23,289 nucleotides of DNA from X23 sp050251575 (GTDB lineage: Bacteria > Bacillota > Clostridia > SK-Y3). Both the position numbers and the translations under genes were made by a program. Below, one piece after another: positions 14,154 through 21,957 of the stretch. The notes under the pieces are model-generated. The model was not told where the DNA came from. It did no database searches and saw only the letters and a program-made list of their open reading frames with translations. Numbering within the stretch: the stretch's first letter is position 1; each line of letters begins with the position of its first letter. The DNA lies in contig JBFWMP010000029.1 in the NCBI GenBank assembly GCA_050251575.1, positions 1 through 23,289 of the forward strand, read 5' to 3'.

Positions 14154-15581
14154 CTAAGAGGAAAGGTGCGTTGAAGAGTCACCTTCAAGCTTAACAGGTT
14201 CTTTGCAGGTCAACGATATAGTTATTCTTGTGCCTAAATCCCCACGCCTTAATATTTCGACACTTCCTTTATGCCTATCAATTATCCACTTCGCTATTGA
14301 AAGTCCGAGACCTGTGCCACCTGTCTTTCGCGCTCGAGAATCATCAGAACGGAAGTATCTATCAAATACATGAGGTACATCCTCAGGAGGAATGCCAATA
14401 CCATTATCCTGTACCAATATTTTAGCCCAGCTCCCATCACATATGGTAGTGACCTTTATTAATCCACCATAAGGAGTATATTTTACGCTATTGTCTATAA
14501 ATATTCTAATAGCTTGCTTAATAAGCTGTGCATCACCTATTATATAAACATCAGCATTTGTATTAGATGAAAATTCATGATTCGGATCTATCATAGTGGT
14601 TTCACGTATTATTTCATTTGCAAGCTCACTAAGGTTAATCTCCTCCATGTTGAGATGCATTGAGTCATTATCACCTCTGGCAAGGAAGAGCAGCTGCTCT
14701 ATCAAATCCTTCATGCTTCCGGCTTCACTTTTAATTGCTTCAATGGATTCTTGGAGAGCCTTCTCGTCATTTTTACCCCATCTGTCCAATAGATTAGCAT
14801 ACCCCTGTATTACTGCAATAGGCGTTCTTAGCTCATGAGATGCATCAGAGACAAACCGCACCTGAGAACGATACGCCTCGTTAATTCGATCCAGCATTCC
14901 ATTTATCGCACCAGCTAGATCCTTTAATTCAGTTTGAGCTGAACTTATTGAAATACGCCTATCTAGATCAGTTACATTGATAGTGTCTATTGTTCCTGTT
15001 AAATCACGAAGCTGTGCATCCGGCTGCATTGTTTGTATTGTGTTAATACTTCGTGCAGTTTGAGTCAAATCAGAAATAGGCTTGAGCGCATGTCTCATAG
15101 CTCTTATTCCCTTACCAATGCTTCTAATTAAAAACATCAGTTCAAGTATTAATAAAACAATGAACATCTTCAAAAATAATACTATATTTTCACCTATATT
15201 ATAATCTATTACGAGAAATGAGTTTACATTATTTAAAGGTATCGAAACCCTGTATTTTATGCTGGAAAGGCGTTCCCAAGATGAACCTATCTTCTGCTCT
15301 ATAACAATTTTCCGAACCGCACTTTGCATATGTTCAGGTATTCTTTCATCTAATATCTTCGGTAGTTTTATACCTTTTGGCAGTTCATTGGTAACATTGG
15401 TATGCCCCACCATTGCCTTTGCCGTATCAGCTATATAAGTCTCAGCTTGATATACAAGTGCACCTGTAAAAAGCAATATGATAAGGCTATTAATCCAGAT
15501 AAAACCTAAAAACACCTGAGATAAGTGCCAGGTGTTTAGTTTTAAAACAATTGAAGAACTTACTTTCTTGTTATCATTCAT
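14154..15581 (-). CDS. Membrane sensor histidine kinase (OmpR/PhoR-type partner)
   Basis: The protein is 475 residues. Two membrane helices (about 22-45 and 133-153) bracket an extracellular sensor of about 85 residues. A HAMP-like linker follows, split by an insert around 180-200. The HisKA H-box VSDASHELRTPIAVIQGY puts the phospho-acceptor at His249. The HATPase domain shows an N-box (FIDNSVKYT, about 361-369), G1 DNGIGIPPE (about 392-400), F-box VFDRYFR and G2 GGTGLGL (about 421-427). Its start overlaps the response-regulator gene by 8 bp, so the pair is translationally coupled. The signal is unknown; the sensor resembles no ligand domain I can name. A repeat element lies downstream and no clear terminator is seen. 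Confidence 0.93.
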   Translation of the reverse strand: MNDNKKVSSSIVLKLNTWHLSQVFLGFIWINSLIILLFTGALVYQAETYIADTAKAMVGHTNVTNELPKGIKLPKILDERIPEHMQSAVRKIVIEQKIGSSWERLSSIKYRVSIPLNNVNSFLVIDYNIGENIVLFLKMFIVLLILELMFLIRSIGKGIRAMRHALKPISDLTQTARSINTIQTMQPDAQLRDLTGTIDTINVTDLDRRISISSAQTELKDLAGAINGMLDRINEAYRSQVRFVSDASHELRTPIAVIQGYANLLDRWGKNDEKALQESIEAIKSEAGSMKDLIEQLLFLARGDNDSMHLNMEEINLSELANEIIRETTMIDPNHEFSSNTNADVYIIGDAQLIKQAIRIFIDNSVKYTPYGGLIKVTTICDGSWAKILVQDNGIGIPPEDVPHVFDRYFRSDDSRARKTGGTGLGLSIAKWIIDRHKGSVEILRRGDLGTRITISLTCKEPVKLEGDSSTHLSS

Positions 15582-16251
15582 CTTTTATCACATACCCCAC
15601 TCCACGAACAGTATGGATTAACTTTATTCCAAAAACCTCATCGATTTTTCCGCGCAGATAACGGACATACACATCTACGGCATTTGTATCTCCGATATAG
15701 TCAAAACCCCATACCTTATCAAGTAATGTTTCACGGGTCATCACAATCCCCTTGTTCTCAAGTAAAAATTGCAGAAGACTGAATTCTCTCTTGGTCAGTT
15801 CAATCGGAACATCATTCACTGTTGCCAAATGTTTATCTATATCCAGGGTAAGACCCCAAGCAGACATGATTTTAGCACAAGATAAACTGTTTTTTTTTCG
15901 CAGTGCATTACGGATTCGTGCAAGCAGTTCTTCTATTTCAAAAGGCTTGGTCATATAATCATCTGCTCCGTTATCCAATCCCGAAACCTTATCTATTATG
16001 GTATCACGAGCAGTCAACATGATAATAGGGATGGAGGAACTTCTGCGAATACGCCGAAGTACCTCCATGCCATTTAAACCTGGCAGCATAACATCAAGAA
16101 TAATAATATCAAAAGAGCCATTCAAGGCAAGCTCCAAACCATTTCTGCCCTCGAAAGCTTTCTCGACTATATATCCTTCATACCGAAGCTCCATCTCAAT
16201 AAATCTAGCTATTTTTTCCTCATCTTCAACTATAAGAATTTTTTCATTCAT
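15574..16251 (-). CDS. OmpR/PhoB-family response regulator
   Basis: The 225-residue regulator has a receiver domain (1-120) with the acidic pair Glu9-Asp10 (EDEE), phospho-acceptor Asp53 (IILDVMLPG), Thr80 and Lys102 (TKPF). A winged-helix DNA-binding domain (about 128-225) carries LTKREFSLLQFLLEN, DKVWGFDYIGDTNAVDVYVRYLRGKID and HTVRGVGYVI. AAGGTGAG is 5 nt from the ATG. It is 20 bp downstream of the DUF4342 gene and overlaps the kinase gene, forming a three-gene unit. By its position it is the output partner of the adjacent kinase and probably controls its own operon; other targets cannot be inferred. Confidence 0.95.
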   Translation of the reverse strand: MNEKILIVEDEEKIARFIEMELRYEGYIVEKAFEGRNGLELALNGSFDIIILDVMLPGLNGMEVLRRIRRSSSIPIIMLTARDTIIDKVSGLDNGADDYMTKPFEIEELLARIRNALRKKNSLSCAKIMSAWGLTLDIDKHLATVNDVPIELTKREFSLLQFLLENKGIVMTRETLLDKVWGFDYIGDTNAVDVYVRYLRGKIDEVFGIKLIHTVRGVGYVIKDE

Positions 16252-16271
16252 ATACTCACCTTAATACTGCT

Positions 16272-16823
16272 TTATTTTGTATCGTGACCTTCTTTGACCT
16301 CTTTCTTAAGGTTTTCAGCTGCGTCGGCAGCAGAGTCCATAACGTGATTTACACCTGTTTTCTCTAAGTCAGACCCTCTGAAAATATAACGGTAGCCAAA
16401 AAACAAACCAATTACGATAAGCGGAACAACAACCCAAAAAGCAAAGATTAATAGCAATACCAAGATGGTTACAGGTATTGAGATTATAATTTGGTCATTT
16501 CGTCTTACCTCAAATATATTCTCATTACCTTTGGCTATTAATCTTCCACACCATCTAAAAAATCTTCCTACTCCTTGAGAAAATGTTTCCCTATTTCGAG
16601 TGTTTTTTTCTCCGTTATTACATTTACTTTCTTTTTCACACTCAGCTTGACTCTTGGAATTGTAATAACCTCCGTTTTGAGGCGGCATAACTTTACCCAT
16701 ACGTTCCAAATAAATCATTGCTTCCAACATATCATCACCAGAAGCATCAAGGGCTGTCTTAGCTTCGTCATATGTTATGTTTGCCTTCTCTCTTAATTTT
16801 TCAACCTGTTCAATTGTAGCCAT
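16272..16823 (-). CDS. DUF4342 protein with N-terminal UBA-like domain
   Basis: The 183-residue protein begins with a UBA/TS-N-like helical domain (IEQVEKLREKANITYDEAKTAL, then DDMLEAMIYLERMG, residues 4-43). A polar, Asn- and Lys-rich linker follows. The conserved block FEVRRNDQIIISIPVTILVL (about 104-123) leads into two closely spaced membrane helices (about 113-148). The tail is amphipathic, with VMDSAADAAENLKKEV. This arrangement matches DUF4342, found with envelope-related two-component systems in Firmicutes. Function is unknown; a membrane-associated accessory or stress protein is reasonable. AGGAGG precedes the ATG. Leading the operon, it is probably a target or auxiliary component of the regulator-kinase pair. 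Confidence 0.85.
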   Translation of the reverse strand: MATIEQVEKLREKANITYDEAKTALDASGDDMLEAMIYLERMGKVMPPQNGGYYNSKSQAECEKESKCNNGEKNTRNRETFSQGVGRFFRWCGRLIAKGNENIFEVRRNDQIIISIPVTILVLLLIFAFWVVVPLIVIGLFFGYRYIFRGSDLEKTGVNHVMDSAADAAENLKKEVKEGHDTK

Positions 16824-16921
16824 AATTAAAACCTCCTATATAATGTTTATAAAACAATTATAGCTCCCAAAAATTTAAATCCCATGTGCATAAGATTAGA
16901 ATTAGATTAAAAAATTATTAA

Positions 16922-16969
16922 AAGCAAACAAAGGGACAGGTAACGAAGCAAACAAAGGGACAGGTAACG
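16922..16969. repeat. Tandem 24-bp repeat, two exact copies
   Basis: Two identical 24-bp units (16922-16945 and 16946-16969) start AAGCAAACAAAGGGACAGG and end TAACG. The second unit overlaps the left inverted repeat of the RAYT element. The first looks like an extra copy of the transposon end, consistent with end duplication or stepwise REP insertion. Confidence 0.95.
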
Positions 16970-16976
16970 TGTTTGA
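16949..16976 (+). repeat. Left 28-bp inverted repeat of the RAYT element
   Basis: This 28-bp sequence (core AGGGACAGGTAACGTGTTTG) matches the reverse complement of 17784-17811 at 26 of 28 positions. It ends one base before the transposase stop codon region at 16978, so element and gene boundaries almost coincide. Confidence 0.92.
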
Positions 16977-16977
16977 G

Positions 16978-17739
16978 CTAAGCCCTAAACACCTTATGAA
17001 TCGTAAAACCTGTAATTCTAGATATTTGCCTAAGTGTAACTCCATCCAATTCTTTTAATTGTTTCAAAATCTCACTTTGTCTGTGCTCATTCTCATTTTG
17101 TATTTGAATAGCATTAACTCCAAATGTATCTTTTATCAGTACATTAAGCTCATTGTCAGAAATCCTCCGAGTTTTCTCTTCTATTTCCATACAAATATCA
17201 TTACTTGTTTCATTCGTGTACTTAATAAAAGCTTGAATCCTTTTACTGATATCTAATGCAATAAGTTCTAAGCCAAATTCAACATCAGAAATCCGATTTT
17301 TATAAATATACTCATTATAGCTGCTCCATTTATAATCCCTCGCATTATTTACAAGTCCTGCCTTGACAGGGTTCTGATGTATATATCTTAACACAGTTAG
17401 AAAGTAATTATCATTTTCTACAGGCTCACTTTTAAACCGTTCTTGAAATAAATGACCGGATCTTTCATATTTCCAATTATACCAAAAAACATATGTTGAA
17501 CTTATTCTTTTTATGATTTGTGCTAATGAATCCTTTTCTTCTTTTAGTAAAATATGAACATGATTTCCCATTAAACAATATCCATACAATTTAAATTGAC
17601 ACTTTCCTTTGTAATCTCCTAGAACATGAATAAACTTTTCTCTATCTTCATCATCTACAAAAATACTCTGATGATTTATACCTCGCAGCATTATATGATA
17701 TATTTGGGACTCGCTTTTCTTTCTCGCAGCTCTTGACAT
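16978..17739 (-). CDS. REP-associated tyrosine transposase (RAYT, Y1 HUH family)
   Basis: The 253-residue protein carries the Transposase_17/Y1_Tnp fold: YHIMLRGINHQSIFVDDEDR, then the metal-binding HUH motif in GYCLMGNHVHILL (His60, His62). SGHLFQERFKSEPVEND follows, then the catalytic-tyrosine block LRYIHQNPVKAGLV (Tyr119). The C-terminal 100 residues end in a helix-turn-helix-like segment (GVTLRQISRITGFTIHKVF). RAYTs act as single-strand nucleases on REP hairpins and are often domesticated. Intact catalytic residues, an intact frame and 28-bp inverted repeats on both sides indicate a complete element. GGGGTG lies 7 nt before the ATG but is inside a hairpin (17747-17780), as in IS200-type self-repression. 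It lies just past the aldolase stop. Confidence 0.93.
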   Translation of the reverse strand: MSRAARKKSESQIYHIMLRGINHQSIFVDDEDREKFIHVLGDYKGKCQFKLYGYCLMGNHVHILLKEEKDSLAQIIKRISSTYVFWYNWKYERSGHLFQERFKSEPVENDNYFLTVLRYIHQNPVKAGLVNNARDYKWSSYNEYIYKNRISDVEFGLELIALDISKRIQAFIKYTNETSNDICMEIEEKTRRISDNELNVLIKDTFGVNAIQIQNENEHRQSEILKQLKELDGVTLRQISRITGFTIHKVFRA

Positions 17740-17746
17740 ATAGAAT

Positions 17747-17780
17747 CACCCCAATTTTATTGTATCATAAAATTGAGGTG
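17747..17780 (-). promoter_or_regulatory. Hairpin sequestering the transposase ribosome binding site
   Basis: Arms 17747-17760 and 17767-17780 form 14 consecutive pairs (one G-U in RNA) around a 6-nt loop. The transposase Shine-Dalgarno GGGGTG (17747-17752) is wholly within the 3' arm, 7 nt before the ATG. The structure should block ribosome loading, comparable to the 5' stem-loop known to repress IS200 transposase. The same DNA hairpin could also serve as a recognition structure for the enzyme. Confidence 0.75.
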
Positions 17781-17783
17781 ATA

Positions 17784-17811
17784 TCAAACATGTTACCTGT
17801 CCCCTTGTTTG
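17784..17811 (-). repeat. Right 28-bp inverted repeat of the RAYT element
   Basis: The complement of the left repeat with two mismatches, reading GGGGACAGGTAACATGTTTG on the minus strand. It starts 12 bp after the aldolase stop codon, so the element sits at the 3' end of the tct-aldolase operon and may have replaced its terminator. Confidence 0.92.
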
Positions 17812-17823
17812 GGTGTTTGTTGA

Positions 17824-18819
17824 TTAGATTTTCAGCCTATCGGCAACCTGTTCTATCAATTTAACAGATGGCGCTTTTTGGTCGATTGCAGACACTTCTA
17901 CTATCAACTTATATAAATCAACATCTTTTTCCTTAGCAACTTGCTCAAACAGCTTTGCAAAGCTGGAATGACAGCCGGCATAACCATAAATCAAGTCCAC
18001 TGGTTTAATTGCACTTAGATACCCATAAGGCTTCATCGCCGGAGCAAGTTCATTATCAATGAAGTGGAGCAGACCATAGAAATCAATTTCCTGAAGCTTG
18101 TTGCTTCTGTAAAATGCAGCAACTGCGACCTCAGTCGCAAGGTTGCCTGCGCTGCGGGCCATGCCCATCAGACCGGTATCCAATGTAGATGCACCGGCTT
18201 CTGCAGCTGCCATTGCGTTGGCTGCTGAAAGACCAAGGTTGTTATGACCATGGAATGCGACGGGAATGTCTATAGCTTTGACCATTTCAGCAACATATTC
18301 GCTAACCTGGTCCGGCATCATAGTGCCGGCCGAATCCATAATTGTGATTTCATCAAGACCGCATTTTTCTAATCGTGCTGCCTCAGCCGCCAAGTCTTTC
18401 GCGGAAAGTATATATCCCTTCATAAAGGAATAGTAGCACTTCATACCAGATGCCTTGACCCGCTTGATACCTTCATATGCAGCTTCACCATCGCCAGCAT
18501 TTACACCGATTCGCAAAAACTTCAAGCCCTTATTAGCAGAAAGTTCAATATTTTCCTTGGTAGCATTCTTATAGCCCATGAACATACCAATTTCTGCCTG
18601 ACTCTGATACGGTGCAGCAATATCCATATATTCGGAATCTGTAAGAGGAGCGATGGAATTATTAGCCTCATAAGCACCAACTCCCAGACAGTTACCTATT
18701 TCTATGATCCTGATGTTACTCTTAATTAAACCCTCAATCATCAAAGTTGTCAATTCACCAGAAAATCCTTTTCCAACTACATTTGCGCCATCGCGCAATG
18801 TGCAATCCATTATCTTCAT
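17824..18819 (-). CDS. DRE-TIM metallolyase, 4-hydroxy-2-oxovalerate aldolase-like
   Basis: The 331-residue TIM barrel has the HMGL/DRE-TIM start MDCTLRDG (Arg9, Asp10) and the metal-binding FHGHNNLGL (His190, His192). SAGTMMPDQV and DTGLMGMARSAGNLATE match the 4-hydroxy-2-oxovalerate aldolase (DmpG/BphI/MhpE) group. These enzymes cleave 4-hydroxy-2-oxo acids to pyruvate plus an aldehyde. Two differences matter: the RDG-x-His of classical members is RDGAN here (Asn13), and the usual partner acetaldehyde dehydrogenase is absent. The true substrate may therefore differ. AAAGGGGA precedes the ATG. It is the last gene after tctCBA and a 2-hydroxyacid dehydrogenase, implying a catabolic role on the imported acid. 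The family call is secure, the reaction tentative. Confidence 0.85.
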   Translation of the reverse strand: MKIMDCTLRDGANVVGKGFSGELTTLMIEGLIKSNIRIIEIGNCLGVGAYEANNSIAPLTDSEYMDIAAPYQSQAEIGMFMGYKNATKENIELSANKGLKFLRIGVNAGDGEAAYEGIKRVKASGMKCYYSFMKGYILSAKDLAAEAARLEKCGLDEITIMDSAGTMMPDQVSEYVAEMVKAIDIPVAFHGHNNLGLSAANAMAAAEAGASTLDTGLMGMARSAGNLATEVAVAAFYRSNKLQEIDFYGLLHFIDNELAPAMKPYGYLSAIKPVDLIYGYAGCHSSFAKLFEQVAKEKDVDLYKLIVEVSAIDQKAPSVKLIEQVADRLKI

Positions 18820-18855
18820 TTTCTTTTCCCCTTTATATGTTTTATTTAGTTTATA

Positions 18856-19803
18856 TTACACCACCGGATAGGTGGGTTCTTTACCGGAAAGTACTTCGTC
18901 CAGTCCCATCGCTGCACCAACCGCCATCCGAACCATGGCTTCCTGCGTACAGGCAGCATTATGCGGCGTCATGATGACATTGTCCATTTGGAACAAAGGA
19001 TTTGACATGTGTGCAGGCTCCGGATTACTCACATCGAGTCCCGCACCCATAATTTCATTGTGCTTAAGTGCATGAATCAGAGCTTCTTCATCAATGATTT
19101 TCCCACGCGCAGCATTGATAATAAAAGCACTCTTTTTCATGAGTTTAAACTCTCTTTCACCAATAATCTTTTCTGTTTCCTTCGTAGCAGGCATGTGTAC
19201 ACTCACAAAATCAGATTCACAAAATAATTGTTCCCAGCTATCAACCAAAACTGCTTCATTGAATTTCTTGTCTTTTGGGATATACGGATCATAGGCGATG
19301 GTATTCATCGAGAAACCGTACTTTGCCATTTTTGCAACAGTAGCGCCTATCCTTCCGAATCCTACGAGACCGAGCGTCTTCCCACTTATTTCATTCGTCA
19401 ATATGGTATCTTTAATATTGTAGTTTCCGCTTTTGTACTGTGCACACATAAATGGCAGTCTCTTCGCGCAGGAAATAATCAGAGCCATAGTCTGTTCCCC
19501 CACTGAAAGGGTGTTCGCATTGGGTACATTAACGACTCTCCGACCGTATTTTCCAGCAGCGTTCAAGTCGATGCTGTCTACGCCCACACCATGTTTGGAC
19601 ACTACCTTGAGACGCGGACAGCTTGTAAAAACTTCTTCATCAATGACCGCAACTCGAATAATCACACCGTCGCAGTCCTGTAAATCCTCTATAAGGGTCT
19701 CTTTATCTAAGCCACGTCCCATCTTTATCTTGTATCCCTTATTTCTAAGATACTCAAGCCCTTCATCCGCCACCTTTTCGGGAATAAGTATTGTGTATGC
19801 CAT
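18856..19803 (-). CDS. D-2-hydroxyacid dehydrogenase (phosphoglycerate dehydrogenase-like)
   Basis: The 315-residue enzyme lacks the C-terminal ACT domain of biosynthetic SerA. The Rossmann fingerprint is GLVGFGRIG (Gly148, Gly150, Gly153), with Asp172 in IAYDPY pointing to NAD rather than NADP. The substrate loop is KHGVGVDSIDL. Catalytic Arg233 (NAARGK), Glu262 (NPEPAH) and His281 (TPHNAACT) are all present. It should interconvert a D-2-hydroxy acid and its 2-oxo acid. It follows tctA by 29 bp and precedes the aldolase gene by 36 bp, so the three functions (import, oxidation, cleavage) are probably one pathway. The annotation as phosphoglycerate dehydrogenase often given to this subgroup is unlikely to be physiological. 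GAGGAG precedes the ATG. Confidence 0.88.
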   Translation of the reverse strand: MAYTILIPEKVADEGLEYLRNKGYKIKMGRGLDKETLIEDLQDCDGVIIRVAVIDEEVFTSCPRLKVVSKHGVGVDSIDLNAAGKYGRRVVNVPNANTLSVGEQTMALIISCAKRLPFMCAQYKSGNYNIKDTILTNEISGKTLGLVGFGRIGATVAKMAKYGFSMNTIAYDPYIPKDKKFNEAVLVDSWEQLFCESDFVSVHMPATKETEKIIGEREFKLMKKSAFIINAARGKIIDEEALIHALKHNEIMGAGLDVSNPEPAHMSNPLFQMDNVIMTPHNAACTQEAMVRMAVGAAMGLDEVLSGKEPTYPVV

Positions 19804-19832
19804 AGTGCTTACTCCTCTCTGTCGAAATTTTC

Positions 19833-21374
19833 TTAGTCGTCACTATTTAAGTCAGCACCTGTCGCGTCGATGGCAGGTGCCGCCATTTTCTTTTGCAGAT
19901 GGTTCATAAAAATAGGTGCAAAGAGCGAAAGTACAATCAACATGATTAAAACAATTGATAACGGGCGTGAAAAATAATACTCAAGAATGGAAGCACCCTT
20001 GGACATGATGACAGCACGTTTGAAACCCATTTCAGCCATGGGTCCGAGAATGATAGCAAGAACGACGGGAGCTGTCGGGAACCCAGTCTTCCTCATGAAG
20101 TAGCCCATAAAACCAAAGATTGCCATGACGTATACGTCAAACATGCTGAGATTGATGGCATAGGAGCCTACAATCGAAAGCACAACGATGATAGGTGCAA
20201 GGATTCCTGTGGGAGCTGATGCAACTTTGACCACCTGCTTGGCAATAAGGAGACCAATCACACCCATCAAAATGTTAGCAAATAAGAAGCCAAATATGAT
20301 GGCGTACGTGATATTAGCATGCTCGGTGAACAACGTATGACCGGGGGTGAGTCCCTGAATCATCAGACCTCCAAGCAGTACTGCTGAAGCAGAGCTGCCG
20401 GGGATACCAAGGGTCAAAAGTGGAATAAACGAGCCTCCCGTGACTGCATTATTCGCCGTTTCTGATGCCCAAACACCCTCAATTGCACCTTTGCCGAACC
20501 GGCTCTTGTTCTTGGAAAAGCGCTTTGCCTCATTATAGCTGACCCAACCTCCGATATCACCGCCGGCACCAGGTAAGATGCCCACAAATACACCAATAAT
20601 CGCAGAACGGATGATATTTGGGATCATTTGTATAACCTCTCGGCTGGTGGGAATCAGCCTGCCTTCAAGAGGAGCTATCACTTGCTTTTCATCTTTTTTC
20701 TCCTTTCCAAGTATTTCAGCCTGAATCATCACCTGTGACATAGAGAACAATCCGATGAGTGCCGGGACGAGTTGAATCCCCGACTCCAGTGCTGTGATTT
20801 TGTAGGTAAAGCGTGCAACGCCATAAGAGATGTCAAAACCTATGAAGCCTACTAAAAGTCCAAATGCACCGGCTATGATTCCCTTAAGCATGCTGTCACC
20901 TGCGAGGCTGCCGATGATGGTGAGTCCAAAGATTGCGATTAAGAAATACTCCGGCGCATTGAACTTCAGCGAAAGCTGTGCAAGCGGCGGTGCGATAAAC
21001 AGCAAGCAGACCGCGCTGAACGTGCCGCCAAGCATGGACGCAACGGTAGAAACACCGATTGCATGCAACCCGTTGCCTTGCTTGGTCAACTCATAGCCAT
21101 CCATCGCCGTAGCGGCGGAGGCGGGAGTTCCGGGTGTATGGATAAGAATCGCTGTAATAGAACCACCGTATATAGCTGAGGTGTACAGGCCGGTCAGCAT
21201 GATGAGACCCGCTGCCGGTTCCATACCAAAGGTAATCGGAATCAGAAGTGCAATGCCCATTGTTGCCCCAAGACCCGGTAAAGCACCAATAAACATGCCG
21301 CCAATAACACCCACTAGAAGAGCAATGATAGCTTGCATTGAAAATAAATTATGTAACAATTCCGCATTAAACAT
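19833..21374 (-). CDS. tctA: Tripartite tricarboxylate transporter large permease TctA
   Basis: The 513-residue membrane protein is of normal TctA length (about 500) with 10-12 helices. The family signature GALPGLGATMGIALLIPITF lies near 28-47. GGSITAILIHTPGTPASAATAMDGYEL follows, and a mirrored second half has GILPGAGGDIGGWVSYNEAKR and GIPGSSASAVLLGGLMIQGLTPG. TctA is the large channel subunit of secondary, sodium- or proton-driven carboxylate importers that work with TctB and the TctC receptor. AAGGAGG precedes the ATG. It starts 15 bp after tctB. The substrate is not encoded in recognisable form; family members take citrate, tartrate, terephthalate and other mono- to tricarboxylates. Confidence 0.95.
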   Translation of the reverse strand: MFNAELLHNLFSMQAIIALLVGVIGGMFIGALPGLGATMGIALLIPITFGMEPAAGLIMLTGLYTSAIYGGSITAILIHTPGTPASAATAMDGYELTKQGNGLHAIGVSTVASMLGGTFSAVCLLFIAPPLAQLSLKFNAPEYFLIAIFGLTIIGSLAGDSMLKGIIAGAFGLLVGFIGFDISYGVARFTYKITALESGIQLVPALIGLFSMSQVMIQAEILGKEKKDEKQVIAPLEGRLIPTSREVIQMIPNIIRSAIIGVFVGILPGAGGDIGGWVSYNEAKRFSKNKSRFGKGAIEGVWASETANNAVTGGSFIPLLTLGIPGSSASAVLLGGLMIQGLTPGHTLFTEHANITYAIIFGFLFANILMGVIGLLIAKQVVKVASAPTGILAPIIVVLSIVGSYAINLSMFDVYVMAIFGFMGYFMRKTGFPTAPVVLAIILGPMAEMGFKRAVIMSKGASILEYYFSRPLSIVLIMLIVLSLFAPIFMNHLQKKMAAPAIDATGADLNSDD

Positions 21375-21389
21375 CTAAATTATACCTCC

Positions 21390-21839
21390 TTACGGTAAGA
21401 ACACATTGAGCAGCCGTACAAATAATACGTAGATAAACAAATCCAGACAGATTGTGGTCACTAATATTTGCCGAAACCGTCTGATACCGTAATACCACAT
21501 GATAATTGGAACAAAGAGCGTAGTTGCGATAAAAAATCCAATTATATTAATTAAGGCTATATATACGGCAGATATAAGAAAGACGATAAGAGGCGATTTT
21601 ATTTCAGAAAACAATATTTTCTTATCACTTTTTTTCTCGAGAGTCGGATTCAGCGTTTTTGTTATACCTATGACAACAAGAATTATAGAAAGTATTAGAA
21701 AGGTTAATAAAATAATCTTCGGAAACTCTGCAGCGCCCTTGTGTATCTTGGTGCTCTCATATAGGAAAAATATTGAAAATAGTATCAGACCGATGCCTAT
21801 AGACACGTCCTTATTGATTTTGTTAAGCCTTTTCTCCAT
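21390..21839 (-). CDS. tctB: Tripartite tricarboxylate transporter small subunit TctB
   Basis: The frame opens at 21857, but AGGAGG lies inside that extension, 7 nt before the ATG at 21839. That gives MEKRLNKINKDVSIGIGLIL (149 residues) as the proper start. Four membrane helices are evident, including SIGIGLILFSIFFLYEST and IIGFFIATTLFVPIIMWYYG. Both are typical of the poorly conserved TctB family. It is the small membrane partner of TctA. A terminator-like hairpin separates it from tctC upstream, so it is probably expressed below the receptor. Confidence 0.9.
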   Translation of the reverse strand: MEKRLNKINKDVSIGIGLILFSIFFLYESTKIHKGAAEFPKIILLTFLILSIILVVIGITKTLNPTLEKKSDKKILFSEIKSPLIVFLISAVYIALINIIGFFIATTLFVPIIMWYYGIRRFRQILVTTICLDLFIYVLFVRLLNVFLP

Positions 21840-21870
21840 TCTTCTTCCTCCTAACACGGGTTAATAGCCT

Positions 21871-21920
21871 GTAAGAAAAATAGGAGTGAGTGAAATCACA
21901 AATGCCACGCTCACTCCTAT
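21871..21920 (-). terminator. Terminator-like attenuator between tctC and tctB
   Basis: An 11-bp perfect stem (ATAGGAGTGAG at 21880-21890, complement 21910-21920) with a 19-nt loop is followed on the minus strand by TTTTTCTTAC. It starts 37 bp after the tctC stop and ends before the tctB ribosome binding site. Partial termination here would give more TctC receptor than TctBA permease. Confidence 0.8.
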
Positions 21921-21957
21921 CATCCTAATCTACTTCATAGTCATTGTATCTAATTGC

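Noticed and set aside
14000..14188. 62-codon minus-strand frame overlapping the kinase 3' end
   Set aside because: It starts at a TTG inside the kinase gene without a proper ribosome binding site and shows no recognisable domain. It ends at the repeat element, so it is probably chance.
16922..16969. Start of a CRISPR array
   Set aside because: The two 24-bp units are directly adjacent with no spacer and belong to the transposon end.
19433..19909. 158-codon plus-strand frame opposite the dehydrogenase gene
   Set aside because: It is antisense to a well-conserved enzyme, has no ribosome binding site and shows Cys/Ser/Thr-rich shadow composition.
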